From the NCBI RefSeq assembly GCF_020982545.1, contig NZ_JAJKLK010000014.1, positions 28,626 to 92,625 of the forward strand: 64,000 nucleotides of DNA, in the 5' to 3' direction. Both the position numbers and the translations under genes were made by a program. Positions within the stretch are counted from its first letter, which is position 1. Every line of letters begins with the position of its first letter. This document shows, piece by piece, positions 7,976 through 17,963 of the stretch. The notes beneath the pieces are model-generated. The model did no database searches. It had not been told where the DNA came from and saw only the letters and a list, made by a program, of their open reading frames with translations. Source of the stretch: Streptomyces sp. MNU76 (GTDB lineage: Bacteria > Actinomycetota > Actinomycetes > Streptomycetales > Streptomycetaceae).

Positions 7976-8941
7976 ATGACCCTCCACTGCATCGTGCTGG
8001 ACGACTACCAGGACGCCGCCCTGACCCTGGCGGACTGGAGCCCCCTCGACGGCCACGTCGAGGTGCGCGCGCTCCGTGAGCACATCGCCGACCGGGACCG
8101 GCTCGTGGCCGAGCTCGCCGACTGCGAGATCGTCGTGGCCATGCGGGAACGCACCCCTTTCGACGCCGACCTCCTGCGCCGACTGCCCCGGCTCCGCCTG
8201 CTGATCACCACGGGCATGCGCAACGCCTCCATCGACCTGGCGGCGGCGCGGGCCCAGGGCGTGACCGTCTGCGGGACGGCGAGCAGCCCCACCCCGCCCG
8301 TCGAACTGACCTGGGCGCTTCTGCTCGGCCTCGCCCGGCAGGTCACCGTCGAGAACCGTGCCCTGCGCGAGGGCGGCCCCTGGCAGTCCACCATCGGCCA
8401 GGACCTGCACGGCCGCACCCTCGGCCTGCTCGGACTCGGCAAGATCGGCACCCGGGTGGCCCGCATCGCCACCGCCTTCGGCATGGAGGTCCTGGCCTGG
8501 AGCGAGAACCTCACCGCCGAGGGGGCGGCCGAGGCGAGCGCGAGACTCGCCGCGGGCAAGATGGATCTCCTGGGCCGCAGCGACTTCGTCTCCGTCCACC
8601 TCGTCCTGTCCGACCGCACCCGGGGCCTGCTGGGGGAGCCGGAACTGCGTGCCATGCGCCCGCACGCCCACCTCGTCAACACCTCCCGCGCCGCCATCGT
8701 CGACCGGACGGCACTGCTGCGCGCCCTGCGCGAGGGCTGGATCGCCGGCGCCGGCCTCGACGTCTTCGACAGCGAGCCCCTCCCCGCGGACGACCCCTTC
8801 CGCACCCTCCCCAACGTCCTCGCCACCCCGCACCTCGGCTATGTCACCGAGCGCAACTACCGCACCTTCTACTCGGAAGCGGTGGAGGACATCACCGCCT
8901 TCCTCGCCGACGCCCCCGTCCGGCAGCTGGCGGGCGCGTAG
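7976..8941 (+). CDS. D-2-hydroxyacid dehydrogenase (NAD-dependent)
   Basis: A 321-residue member of the phosphoglycerate/D-lactate dehydrogenase superfamily. The NAD-binding Rossmann motif is GLLGLGKIGTRVA. The catalytic triad is visible as Arg in NTSRAAIVD, Glu in DVFDSEPLP and His in ATPHLGY. The N-terminal substrate-binding part precedes residue about 100. It reduces a 2-keto acid or oxidises a D-2-hydroxy acid in the cytosol; the substrate is not evident. The ATG at 7976 begins MTLHCIVLDDY; GGAGGGGAA lies about 25 bases upstream and a CAGACT hexamer ends 6 bases before it, so a leaderless start is possible. Confidence 0.93.
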   Translation: MTLHCIVLDDYQDAALTLADWSPLDGHVEVRALREHIADRDRLVAELADCEIVVAMRERTPFDADLLRRLPRLRLLITTGMRNASIDLAAARAQGVTVCGTASSPTPPVELTWALLLGLARQVTVENRALREGGPWQSTIGQDLHGRTLGLLGLGKIGTRVARIATAFGMEVLAWSENLTAEGAAEASARLAAGKMDLLGRSDFVSVHLVLSDRTRGLLGEPELRAMRPHAHLVNTSRAAIVDRTALLRALREGWIAGAGLDVFDSEPLPADDPFRTLPNVLATPHLGYVTERNYRTFYSEAVEDITAFLADAPVRQLAGA

Positions 8942-9109
8942 CCACCGGCACGTCAAGGCTCACGGAACGTCAACATCATGGGAGATCAGGGCGGTTCGCC
9001 TGCCTCATGACCGTCCGGACACATCCTGGATACGCTTCCGGCAGCTCACCCCGAGGCCGCTCGGTGCAACCCCGTTGCCGACGGCGATCTCTCTCACTAC
9101 GGTCGGCCC

Positions 9110-9799
9110 ATGGCGGACGACGAACCCACGCGCGCGGCACGGCTGCTGGACGCCCAGGCGAAAGCCGTACGGCTCTTCGCGGAGGTGGAGGAGCGCGGTC
9201 TCGTCGCCCCCGGCGAGGGCGAACGCGCGGTCAGCGACCGGATCCGGGACCTGGCGAACGAACTGTTCGGCACCACCCGGCACTGGCACAAGAGGATCGT
9301 GCGCTCCGGCCCGAACACACTGAAGCCCTACCGGGAGAACCCGCCGGACCGGGTGATCACCGCGGACGACGTCGTGTTCGCCGACTTCGGTCCCGTCTTC
9401 GAGGAGTACGAGGCCGACTTCGGCCGGACCTTCGTCCTCGGCGACGACGCCGTCAAGCACCGCCTCCGCGACGACCTGCCCCGCGTCTTCGCGGCGGGCC
9501 GGGCGTTCTTCGAGGCCGACCCGGACATCACCGGAGCGCGGCTGTACGCCGAGGTGGACAGGCTCGCCGCGGAGGCCGGATGGCGGCTGGGCGGCTGGCA
9601 CGCCGGCCACCTGGTCGGCGAGTTCCCGCACGAGTGGATCGACGGCGCGGACGTGGAGTCGTACATCACCCCCGCCAACACCACACCGCTGCGCCGCACC
9701 GACAAGGCCGGGCGCCGCTGCCACTGGATCCTGGAGATCCATCTCATCGACCCCGCACGCGAGTTCGGCGGCTTTCACGAAGAATTACTCACCCTCTGA
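9110..9799 (+). CDS. M24-family (Xaa-Pro aminopeptidase-like) metallopeptidase
   Basis: A 229-residue protein covering only the pita-bread catalytic fold of family M24. Metal ligands can be placed: Asp in VFADFGPVF, Asp in YEADFGRTF, His in HAGHLVGEFPHE, Glu in WILEIHL, and a late Glu (HEELLTL). It should be a two-metal amidase or peptidase; some members of the family are non-peptidolytic. The ATG at 9110 is preceded by TACGGT and 6 bases, suggesting a leaderless message. The frame upstream is noncoding in character. Confidence 0.88.
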   Translation: MADDEPTRAARLLDAQAKAVRLFAEVEERGLVAPGEGERAVSDRIRDLANELFGTTRHWHKRIVRSGPNTLKPYRENPPDRVITADDVVFADFGPVFEEYEADFGRTFVLGDDAVKHRLRDDLPRVFAAGRAFFEADPDITGARLYAEVDRLAAEAGWRLGGWHAGHLVGEFPHEWIDGADVESYITPANTTPLRRTDKAGRRCHWILEIHLIDPAREFGGFHEELLTL

Positions 9800-9913
9800 C
9801 CGGGCCTTTCGTCCCCTTCGCGAACCTCGATGGCGGACCGGGGCAACCATCCGTGCCACTCGCGGGTCACATCCAGTGAGAGCAAAGCGCTCTCATGGCA
9901 ACAAGGGGGAAAT

Positions 9914-10363
9914 ATGCGAAAGGTACGCAATGTCGTGACGGTGGGGGCGTTAGCCGCTCTGGCGGTGGGCGCCTCGACCGCGTTCGCCACGACGGCCTCC
10001 GCCGCGCCGAACGTCACCCCGCAGGGTGTCTGCGGCAAGGCCTACAAGACGGTGAACTCGGCGCCCGTCGGTTCGCTGGGCACCGTCTACCTGACCTACA
10101 ACTCCTCGAACGGCGAGAACTGCGTCGCGACCATCCGCAAGAACCCGGGCACGCTCAAGCCCATGTCCACGTGGATCTACGTCCCCGCCACCGACGAGTA
10201 CGCGGGCGACGCAGGCGACTACTCCTCGTACGCGGGGCCGGCCTACGTCTACGGCAAGGGCTTCTGCGTGAGCTGGGGCGGCAGCATCGACAACGTGTAC
10301 GTGTCGGTGGAGAACTCCAACTGCGGTTCCCTGAAGGAGACGCGGGTCACCGAGATCCGCTGA
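9914..10363 (+). CDS. SapA-like secreted spore-associated protein
   Basis: A 149-residue secreted protein. Residues 1-31 are a signal peptide (MRKVRNVV, hydrophobic core, TASAAP cleavage). The mature part has four cysteines and the pattern CGKAYKTVNS, VYLTYNSSNGENCVATIRK, GKGFCVSWGG, NSNCG that marks the spore-associated protein A family of streptomycetes (family knowledge). The start at 9914 follows an AAGGGGGA ribosome site. It is probably expressed in aerial hyphae or spores. The molecular role is unknown even in better studied members. Confidence 0.88.
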   Translation: MRKVRNVVTVGALAALAVGASTAFATTASAAPNVTPQGVCGKAYKTVNSAPVGSLGTVYLTYNSSNGENCVATIRKNPGTLKPMSTWIYVPATDEYAGDAGDYSSYAGPAYVYGKGFCVSWGGSIDNVYVSVENSNCGSLKETRVTEIR

Positions 10364-10478
10364 TCCGGCCGACGTGCTGACTCGACCGGTCAGCTGATCA
10401 GCCTGTCACCGAGCCGTGAGTTCCCGAACCGGCCGCCTCTCCTGAGGCGCACCTGGCGCGGGGACTCACGGCGCATTG

Positions 10479-10492
10479 TTGAACACGTTCAA
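10479..10492. promoter_or_regulatory. inverted repeat TTGAAC-AC-GTTCAA, likely operator
   Basis: Perfect 6-bp arms separated by AC, 42 bases before the start of the epimerase gene. Size and symmetry fit a TetR/MarR-type dimer site. No regulator gene sits next to it, so the binding protein would be encoded elsewhere. Confidence 0.5.
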
Positions 10493-10533
10493 AAAGAGCT
10501 ACCCTGAGATCGAACCGATCGAAGGGGGTTCAG

Positions 10534-11502
10534 ATGAAGGTGGTGCTGCCCGGGGGAACCGGACAGGTCGGTGCCATTCTCGACCGTGCGCTGACAGCGG
10601 CCGGTCACGAGGTCACCGTCGTCACCCGGCGCCCCACGCGGGCCCACGACATCGGCTGGGACGGGGCCGCGCTCGGCCCCTGGGCCAAGGCGATCGACGG
10701 CTGCGACGTCGTGATCAACCTGGCCGGACGCAGCGTCTCCTGCCGCTACACCCCTGAGAACCTGCGGGCCATGATGGACTCCCGGGTGGATTCGACGCGG
10801 GTCGTCGGCGAGGCGATCGCCGCCGCCGGGCAGCCACCGCGCGTCTGGCTCCAGATGAGTACGGCGACGGTCTACGCCCACCGCTTCGACGCGCCCCACG
10901 ACGAGGCGACCGGCACCATCGGCGGCTCCGAGCCCGGGGTGCCCGACTACTGGGCGTACAGCGTCGAGATCGCGAGGAACTGGGAGCGGGCGCAGGCCGA
11001 GGCGCCGACCCCCACGACCCGCAAGGTGGCCCTGCGCTCGGCCATGGTGATGAGCCCCGACCGGGGCGGTGTGTTCGACGTGCTCTCACGACTGGTGCGG
11101 TTCGGGCTCGGCGGTCCGGTGGCCGGCGGCGCGCAGTACGTCTCCTGGATCCAGGACGAGGACTTCGTGCGGGCCGTGGAGTTCCTGATCGCCCGGGACG
11201 ACCTCGACGGGCCGGTGAACCTCGCCTCGCCCGATCCCCTTCCGCACCGCACGTTCATGCGGCAGCTGCGCACGGCCTGGAACGTCCCGGTGGGACTGCC
11301 GGCGACCCGCTGGATGGCGGAACTGGGCGCGTTCGCCCTGCGCTCGGACACGGAACTGCTGTTCAAGAGCCGCCGCGTCGTGCCGGGCCGGTTGCTCACC
11401 GCCGGGTTCTCCTTCGCGCACCCCGACTGGGAGGACGCTGCGGCGTCCCTGGTGCGGCGGGCCCGATCGGAGCGCTCCGCCGTGCCCCTCCGGGAGTCAT
11501 GA
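10534..11502 (+). CDS. TIGR01777-family NAD(P)-dependent epimerase/oxidoreductase
   Basis: A 322-residue extended-SDR-like protein. The nucleotide-binding motif is PGGTGQVGAILDRAL at the N-terminus, followed by VVINLAGRSVSCRYTPENLR, typical of the family related to E. coli YfcH. The C-terminal part has the DUF1731-like end (KSRRVVPGRLLTAGFSF). GAAGGGGG lies just upstream of the ATG. The reaction of the family is not established. A 14-bp inverted repeat upstream suggests repression control. Confidence 0.9.
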   Translation: MKVVLPGGTGQVGAILDRALTAAGHEVTVVTRRPTRAHDIGWDGAALGPWAKAIDGCDVVINLAGRSVSCRYTPENLRAMMDSRVDSTRVVGEAIAAAGQPPRVWLQMSTATVYAHRFDAPHDEATGTIGGSEPGVPDYWAYSVEIARNWERAQAEAPTPTTRKVALRSAMVMSPDRGGVFDVLSRLVRFGLGGPVAGGAQYVSWIQDEDFVRAVEFLIARDDLDGPVNLASPDPLPHRTFMRQLRTAWNVPVGLPATRWMAELGAFALRSDTELLFKSRRVVPGRLLTAGFSFAHPDWEDAAASLVRRARSERSAVPLRES

Positions 11503-11644
11503 CGGGCACGCGGCCGGCCGGTTCTGCTCCCGGTACCTGCTGACCGGACGCCCACGATCCGGGAGCGCATCGGCACGCGTGAAGGCGGACAGGACCCGGA
11601 ATATCGCGTGCGGTGGCGTCGGTCGGCGTAGCAGACTCCCAGGC

Positions 11645-12262
11645 ATGGTGGACATGCGCATGTTCCGGGACGAGGTCACCCGCTGGGCGGGCGGCGGCAC
11701 CGGCGGATCGGCGAGGGAACTGACGGAGCCGCTCGGGGTGCACACGGTCGTCCTGCTGGAAGGGCTGAGCGACCTCGCCGCCGTCGAGGCGCTGGCCGAG
11801 CGGCGGGGCCGGGACCTGGCCGCCGAGGGGGTCTGCGTCCTGTCGATGGGCGGTGCGATGAGCGTCGGCCGCTATGCCGCACGCCTCGGACCCTCCGGCC
11901 TCGGCCTGCGTCTCGTCGGTCTGTGCGACGAGCGCGAGAAGCCGTTCTTCGACCGGGGCCTCGCCCCGGACTCGACTCCGCGCCACGCCGTCTTCGTCTG
12001 CTCGGCGGACCTGGAGGACGAGCTCATCCGTGCGCTGGGCCCCGCGCGGGTCGAGGAGATCGTCCACGCCGAGGACGAGTCGCGCCCCTGGCACACCTTC
12101 CTGCAGCAGCCCGCACAGCACGGCCGCCCCCGGCACCAGCAGCTGCGGCGCTTCATGAGCACCCGGAAGGGGCGCAAGATACGCTACGGCCGCCTCCTGG
12201 TCGAAGCCCTCACCCCCGAGCAGGTACCCGCCCCGCTGAACGATCTCTTCACCTGCCTCTGA
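11645..12262 (+). CDS. stand-alone TOPRIM domain protein (OLD-like)
   Basis: A 205-residue protein. Residues about 28-120 match the TOPRIM pattern of OLD-family nucleases: VVLLEGLSDLAAVEALAER (catalytic Glu after the first strand), a glycine turn in VLSMGGAM, and LVGLCDEREK, where the usual DxD is reduced to DE. The ABC-type ATPase half of OLD proteins is absent. After the fold there is a basic C-terminal region (STRKGRKIRYGRLL). It could be a nuclease or nucleotidyl-transfer domain working with a partner. ATG 11645 is chosen because upstream residues look noncoding; no clear ribosome site, and TAGCAG lies 10 bases before it. Confidence 0.75.
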   Translation: MVDMRMFRDEVTRWAGGGTGGSARELTEPLGVHTVVLLEGLSDLAAVEALAERRGRDLAAEGVCVLSMGGAMSVGRYAARLGPSGLGLRLVGLCDEREKPFFDRGLAPDSTPRHAVFVCSADLEDELIRALGPARVEEIVHAEDESRPWHTFLQQPAQHGRPRHQQLRRFMSTRKGRKIRYGRLLVEALTPEQVPAPLNDLFTCL

Positions 12263-12379
12263 GACGGGGGACACCGCGTCCTGCGGACCGGTCAGAGCTC
12301 GCCCGCGCGCCCCGGACCTGCTGTGACTTCGCCCACCTGCCCTTGCCCGGGCACGCGGCGCCTACCTACGTTCGGTCGC

Positions 12380-12706
12380 ATGTCCCCCCTTGACCGCGCC
12401 CTTCCCGGCGGACCGGACGAGCCCGAGGCGGCCGGCCATCCCACCACGGACGGCCCCGACGCCTCCCCGACGGTCGATCTGGACATCGACCTGACCTCAC
12501 ACGAGATGCTCCGGCGCGCTCATGTCCTGGAGGCCCTCGGCCCTGACTGGGACCCCGTCGCGGCCCTGCGCGACGAGCAGGCGGCGAACCGACTGCTCTA
12601 CTCCGGCCTCGACGCCGATCAGCGGCGGGTCTACGACGAACTGGTCGCGGCCGGTGTGCTGCCGGGCGCCGGGCCGGGAGACGGGGGCGGTCATGCTGCC
12701 GCTTGA
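12380..12706 (+). CDS. small acidic actinobacterial protein (DUF6400-like)
   Basis: A 108-residue acidic protein with the conserved-looking core VDLDIDLTSHEMLRRA, LGPDWDPVAALRDEQAA, LLYSGLDADQRRVYDELVAAGVLP (separate stretches). I associate this core with the streptomycete family DUF6400, from memory. No catalytic motif is visible. A TACGTT hexamer ends 7 bases before the ATG, which fits a leaderless transcript. The end overlaps the next gene by 14 bp, so the two are probably co-translated. Confidence 0.7.
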   Translation: MSPLDRALPGGPDEPEAAGHPTTDGPDASPTVDLDIDLTSHEMLRRAHVLEALGPDWDPVAALRDEQAANRLLYSGLDADQRRVYDELVAAGVLPGAGPGDGGGHAAA

Positions 12707-12950
12707 CCCGCAGGCCGACATCGGGCGCCGCGCCTGGGTGGCCTGCCCGAACTGCGCCGACCACCAGGGATGCGCGACCTGTGAGCAGGGCCGCACCTGC
12801 TCCGCACACTGGCGCTATCTGCTCTCCAACGTCGGCAGCCTGCTGCACCTGCAGTGCCCGTCGTGCACCCACATCTGGGCCCACGAGACCCACTTCGGTG
12901 CCACCCGCACCCCCTGGGAGCGCATCCGCAGCGGCCTGCGACGCCACTGA
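12693..12950 (+). CDS. small Cys-rich (zinc-ribbon-like) protein, 85 aa
   Basis: Seven cysteines are arranged as CPNC, GCATC, TCSAHW, then CPSCTHIW, which can bind one or two zinc ions. The N-terminus reads MLPLDPQADIGRRAWVACPNC. It overlaps the end of the DUF6400-like gene and has GGGGGCGG about 5 bases before the ATG. Similar short proteins occur widely in Streptomyces without assigned roles. A nucleic-acid or partner-binding role is only a guess. Confidence 0.7.
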   Translation: MLPLDPQADIGRRAWVACPNCADHQGCATCEQGRTCSAHWRYLLSNVGSLLHLQCPSCTHIWAHETHFGATRTPWERIRSGLRRH

Positions 12951-13124
12951 CCCGCCCCCGCAGCCGAGCCGACGGGCCGGGGCCGGCCCGGTGAGGCCGG
13001 ACGGCGCAGGGGCGCCCGCTTTCGGATGACCTCACCGTCTGTCGCCGGGGACGGCGGAGGGCCGTGGCCGAGGATCTCGGTCGGCGGTCATCCCTGCCTG
13101 CCGTTCGTCCGCCCGGAGGCAGTC

Positions 13125-14942
13125 GTGCACATCCTGCTCCTAGCCAGCGCTTTCAACAGCCTCACCCAGCGCGCCCACGCCGACCTGCGCGACCGGGGCC
13201 ACACCGTGGCGGTCGAACTGGCCCTGCCCGACAACCCCTTGCCGCAGGCCGTACGGAGTCACGCACCGGAGCTCGTCGTCGCGCCCATGCTCAGGACGGC
13301 GATCCCCGAGGAGGTGTGGTCGGCATACGCCTGCCTCGTCGTCCACCCAGGGCCCGTGGGCGACCGGGGACCGTCCTCCCTGGACTGGGCGATCCACGAG
13401 GGCGCCGACCGGTGGGGCGTCACCGTCCTCCAGGCCGACGCGGAGATGGACGCCGGTGACGTGTGGGCCTGCGTGCCCTGCCGGGTTCCTCCGGTGGCCA
13501 AGAGCGAGCTGTACCGGGGCGAGATCGCCGACGCAGCCATCGAGGCCGTGCTGCTCGCGGTGGAGCGCTTCGCCGACGGCACGTACGTACCGCTCAAGCA
13601 GGCCGGGTCGGGCACCGCCGACGCCCACGAGCGTGCCGCTGCAGGTGCAGCCGCACCCTCCGGCCCCCGCGCCCGTCCCTACCTCGACCAGAGCGTCCGC
13701 CGCATCGACTGGGACGAGGACTCCACCCGGGACGTCCTGCGCAAGCTGCGGGCGGCGGACTCGCAGCCCGGCGTCCTGGACGTGCTGCTCGGCGGGGAGT
13801 GGTACCTGCACGGCGGCCACGCCGAGGGAGTACTGCGCGGGTGCCCGGGGGAACTCCTGGCCACGCGCGCCGGAGCGATCTGCCGGGCCACCAGGGACGG
13901 CGCCGTGTGGATCCCCGAGCTGCGGCCCCGGCGGGTGCCCGGACAGCCGCCCACCTTCAAGCTGCCCGCCGTACGGGCCCTCGGCGACCGGCTGCCGCCG
14001 CTGCCCGAGGACGCCCTGCCCCGCCTGCCCGAGAACCCGGACCGGACCTGGTCGGACATCCGCTACCAGGAGGAGGGGAACGTCGGGCACCTCTCGTTCT
14101 CCTTCCCCGGCGGCGCCATGAGCACCGAGCGGTGCCGCCGCCTCCTCGACGCCTACCGGGAGGCGTGCGCACGGCCCACGACGGTGCTGGTGCTGGGCGG
14201 ACAGCGGGACTTCTTCTCCAACGGCATCCACCTGGGCGTCATCGACGCCGCCGACGACCCGGCCGCCGAGTCCTGGGCGAACATCAACGCCATCGACGAC
14301 CTGGTCGAGGCGGTCCTGACGACGACCGACCGGCTGGTGGTCGCGGCGATCGGGGGCAACGCCGCTGCCGGAGGCGTGATGCTCGCCCTGGCGGCCGACG
14401 AGGTGTGGTGCCGCTCGGGCGCCGTACTGAACCCGCACTACCGGCTGATGGGCCTGTACGGCTCGGAGTACTGGACCCTCACCCTGCCGCGCCGCGTGGG
14501 AGCCGCGACGGCCGGACGGCTCATGGACGAGGCCCTGCCGGTGAGCTCGGCGAGCGCACTGCGGCTCGGGCTCGTCGACCGGATCGTCGACCGGGACCCC
14601 GACGCCTTCGCGGGCGAGGTCGCGGGCCTGGCGGCACGGCTGGCCTCCCTTCCGGCGACGGCAGCACGGATCTCCGCGAAGAAGACCGAGCTGGACCGGC
14701 TGGAGAGCACGACCCCCCTGGCCGGCTTCCGGGAGCGGGAGCTCGCCCTGATGCGCCGGACCTTCGACGACCCGGACGCCCCGTACCACGCGCTGCGCCG
14801 TTCCTTCGTCCGCAAGGAACGGCCCTCGCACACCCCGCCGCACCTGGCGGCGGCCCGGGTTGCGCGAACCGCCCCGATGCCCGCCGCCGCCGACGTCACC
14901 GGAACGGCCCCCGATGTCGTCGCATCGCGGTTCGACGGCTGA
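13125..14942 (+). CDS. hypX: HypX/HoxX, CO-ligand synthesis for [NiFe]-hydrogenase
   Basis: A 605-residue two-domain protein. Residues 1-about 260 resemble N10-formyl-THF formyltransferases (VHILLLASAFNSLTQRAH; then VVHPGPVGDRGPSSLDWA). Residues about 325-570 resemble enoyl-CoA hydratase/isomerase (FFSNGIHLGVID, then AIGGNAAAGGVMLALAADE). In characterised HypX the formyl group is passed to CoA and decarbonylated to give the active-site CO under aerobic conditions. The GTG at 13125 is chosen because GGAGG (13115-13119) is correctly spaced and the encoded N-terminus matches the family; the longer frame upstream does not. It opens the hydrogenase locus, 64 bp before hhyS, and makes sense for an enzyme matured in air. 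Confidence 0.93.
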   Translation: MHILLLASAFNSLTQRAHADLRDRGHTVAVELALPDNPLPQAVRSHAPELVVAPMLRTAIPEEVWSAYACLVVHPGPVGDRGPSSLDWAIHEGADRWGVTVLQADAEMDAGDVWACVPCRVPPVAKSELYRGEIADAAIEAVLLAVERFADGTYVPLKQAGSGTADAHERAAAGAAAPSGPRARPYLDQSVRRIDWDEDSTRDVLRKLRAADSQPGVLDVLLGGEWYLHGGHAEGVLRGCPGELLATRAGAICRATRDGAVWIPELRPRRVPGQPPTFKLPAVRALGDRLPPLPEDALPRLPENPDRTWSDIRYQEEGNVGHLSFSFPGGAMSTERCRRLLDAYREACARPTTVLVLGGQRDFFSNGIHLGVIDAADDPAAESWANINAIDDLVEAVLTTTDRLVVAAIGGNAAAGGVMLALAADEVWCRSGAVLNPHYRLMGLYGSEYWTLTLPRRVGAATAGRLMDEALPVSSASALRLGLVDRIVDRDPDAFAGEVAGLAARLASLPATAARISAKKTELDRLESTTPLAGFRERELALMRRTFDDPDAPYHALRRSFVRKERPSHTPPHLAAARVARTAPMPAAADVTGTAPDVVASRFDG

Positions 14943-15006
14943 TACGAAGAAGAGCGAACGGCCGACTTACAGGCTTTCATCCCTTACCTCCCCAGGAGGC
15001 GGTCCC

Positions 15007-16095
<1,089 letters not shown>

Positions 16096-16178
16096 GCGAC
16101 TCCCAGGAGTAGCCGGTTCCTCTCCCCACACCCCACCCCAACTCCCGCGCAGTGACGCAACGAAGGGCACCCACCCAG

Positions 16179-17963
16179 ATGGCACCGAAGACGAAGACGG
16201 CCGGCGACGGCAGTGGCCTGGTGGAGATGGCCTGGGACCCGATCACCCGGATCGTGGGCTCCCTGGGCATCCACACGAAGATCGACTTCAAGCAGAAGCG
16301 GGTCGCCGAGTGCTACAGCACATCGTCGGTCTTCCGTGGCTACAGCGTCTTCATGCGCGGCAAGGACCCCCGCGACGCCCACTTCATCACCAGCCGCATC
16401 TGCGGGATCTGCGGCGACAACCACGCCACCTGCTCCGTGTACGCCCAGAACATGGCGTACGGCGTGAAGCCCCCGCACCTCGGCGAGTGGATCATCAACC
16501 TCGGCGAGTCGGCGGAGTACATGTTCGACCACAACATCTTCCAGGAGAACCTGGTCGGGGTCGACTACTGCGAAAAAATGGTCAAGGAGACCAACCCAGG
16601 TGTCCTCGAACTCGCCGAGCGCACCGAGGCTCCGCACGCCGCCGAGCACGGCTACCGCACGATCGCCGACATCATGCGCTCGCTCAACCCCCTGGAGGGC
16701 GAGTTCTACCGCGAGGCGCTCCAGGTCAGCCGCTACACGCGCGAGATGTTCTGCCTGATGGAGGGCCGCCATGTGCACCCCTCCACGCTGTACCCGGGCG
16801 GCGTCGGCACCATCGCCTCCGTCCAGCTCTTCACGGACTACATGAGCCGCCTCATGCGCTACGTCGAGTTCATGAAGCGTGTCGTGCCCCTGCACGACGA
16901 CCTGTTCGACTTCTTCTACGAGGCCCTGCCCGGCTACGAGGAGGTCGGCCGCCGCCGTGTCATGCTCGGCTGCTGGGGCGCGCTCAACGACCCCGAGTAC
17001 TGCGACTTCACCTACGCCAACATGACCGACTGGGGACGGAAGATGTTCGTCACCCCCGGTGTCGTCGTGGACGGCAAACTGGTCACCAACGACCTCACCG
17101 AGATCAACCTCGGCATCCGCATCCTGCTGGGCAGCTCCTACTACGAGGACTGGCAGGGCCAGGAGCAGTTCGTCACCCACGACCCGCTCGGCAACCCGGT
17201 CGACCCGCGCCACCCGTGGAACCAGCACACCATCCCGGCCCCGCAGAAGCGGAACTTCGACGACAAGTACAGCTGGGTCATGTCCCCGCGCTGGTTCGAC
17301 GGCAAGGACCACCTCGCCCTGGACACCGGCGGCGGCCCCATCGCCCGCCTGTGGTCCACCGCCCTGTCCGGGCTCGTCGACATCGGCTACATCAAGGCCA
17401 CCGGCCACAGCGTGGTCATCAACCTGCCCCGCACCATGACCAAGCCGGAGACCACCTTCGAGTGGCGGATCCCGAAGTGGTCCAACGCCCTCGAACGCAA
17501 CCGCGCCCGCACCTACTTCCAGGCCTACGCCGCCGCCGTCGCCCTGCACTGCGCGGAGAAGGGCCTGGCGGAGGTCCGTGCCGGACGCACCCAGACCTGG
17601 GAGAAGTTCGAGGTCCCCGACCAGGGCATCGGCGTCGGCTTCACCGAGGCCGTCCGCGGCGTCCTCTCCCACCACATGGTCATCCGCGACGGCAAGATCG
17701 CCAACTACCACCCGTACCCGCCGACGCCCTGGAACGCGAGCACCAGGGACACCTTCGGCACACCCGGCCCGTACGAGGACGCCGTGCAGAACACGCCCAT
17801 CTTCGAGGAGAACACCCCGGAGAACTTCAAGGGCATCGACATCATGCGCGCCGTCCGCAGCTTCGACCCCTGTCTGCCCTGCGGCGTCCACATGTACGTC
17901 GGCGACGGCAGGACCGTGAAGTCGATGCATGTGCCCACCGGCCTGAGCGGACTGGGCGGATGA
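16179..17963 (+). CDS. hhyL: group 1h [NiFe]-hydrogenase large subunit
   Basis: A 594-residue catalytic subunit. The NiFe site is bound by the L1 motif RICGICGDNH (Cys75, Cys78) and the L2 motif DPCLPCGVH (Cys565, Cys568, His571). After His571 there are 23 residues starting MYVGDG that the endopeptidase in this operon may cleave after nickel insertion. The ATG at 16179 gives the expected MAPKTK N-terminus and follows AAGGG; a GTG at 16152 is in frame but lacks a ribosome site. The enzyme oxidises trace atmospheric H2 and is usually made in non-growing cells or spores. The stop overlaps the next start (ATGA). Confidence 0.97.
   Translation: MAPKTKTAGDGSGLVEMAWDPITRIVGSLGIHTKIDFKQKRVAECYSTSSVFRGYSVFMRGKDPRDAHFITSRICGICGDNHATCSVYAQNMAYGVKPPHLGEWIINLGESAEYMFDHNIFQENLVGVDYCEKMVKETNPGVLELAERTEAPHAAEHGYRTIADIMRSLNPLEGEFYREALQVSRYTREMFCLMEGRHVHPSTLYPGGVGTIASVQLFTDYMSRLMRYVEFMKRVVPLHDDLFDFFYEALPGYEEVGRRRVMLGCWGALNDPEYCDFTYANMTDWGRKMFVTPGVVVDGKLVTNDLTEINLGIRILLGSSYYEDWQGQEQFVTHDPLGNPVDPRHPWNQHTIPAPQKRNFDDKYSWVMSPRWFDGKDHLALDTGGGPIARLWSTALSGLVDIGYIKATGHSVVINLPRTMTKPETTFEWRIPKWSNALERNRARTYFQAYAAAVALHCAEKGLAEVRAGRTQTWEKFEVPDQGIGVGFTEAVRGVLSHHMVIRDGKIANYHPYPPTPWNASTRDTFGTPGPYEDAVQNTPIFEENTPENFKGIDIMRAVRSFDPCLPCGVHMYVGDGRTVKSMHVPTGLSGLGG

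Noticed and set aside
16152..16178. GTG 16152 as hhyL start
   Set aside because: No ribosome site; ATG 16179 follows AAGGG and gives the expected N-terminus.
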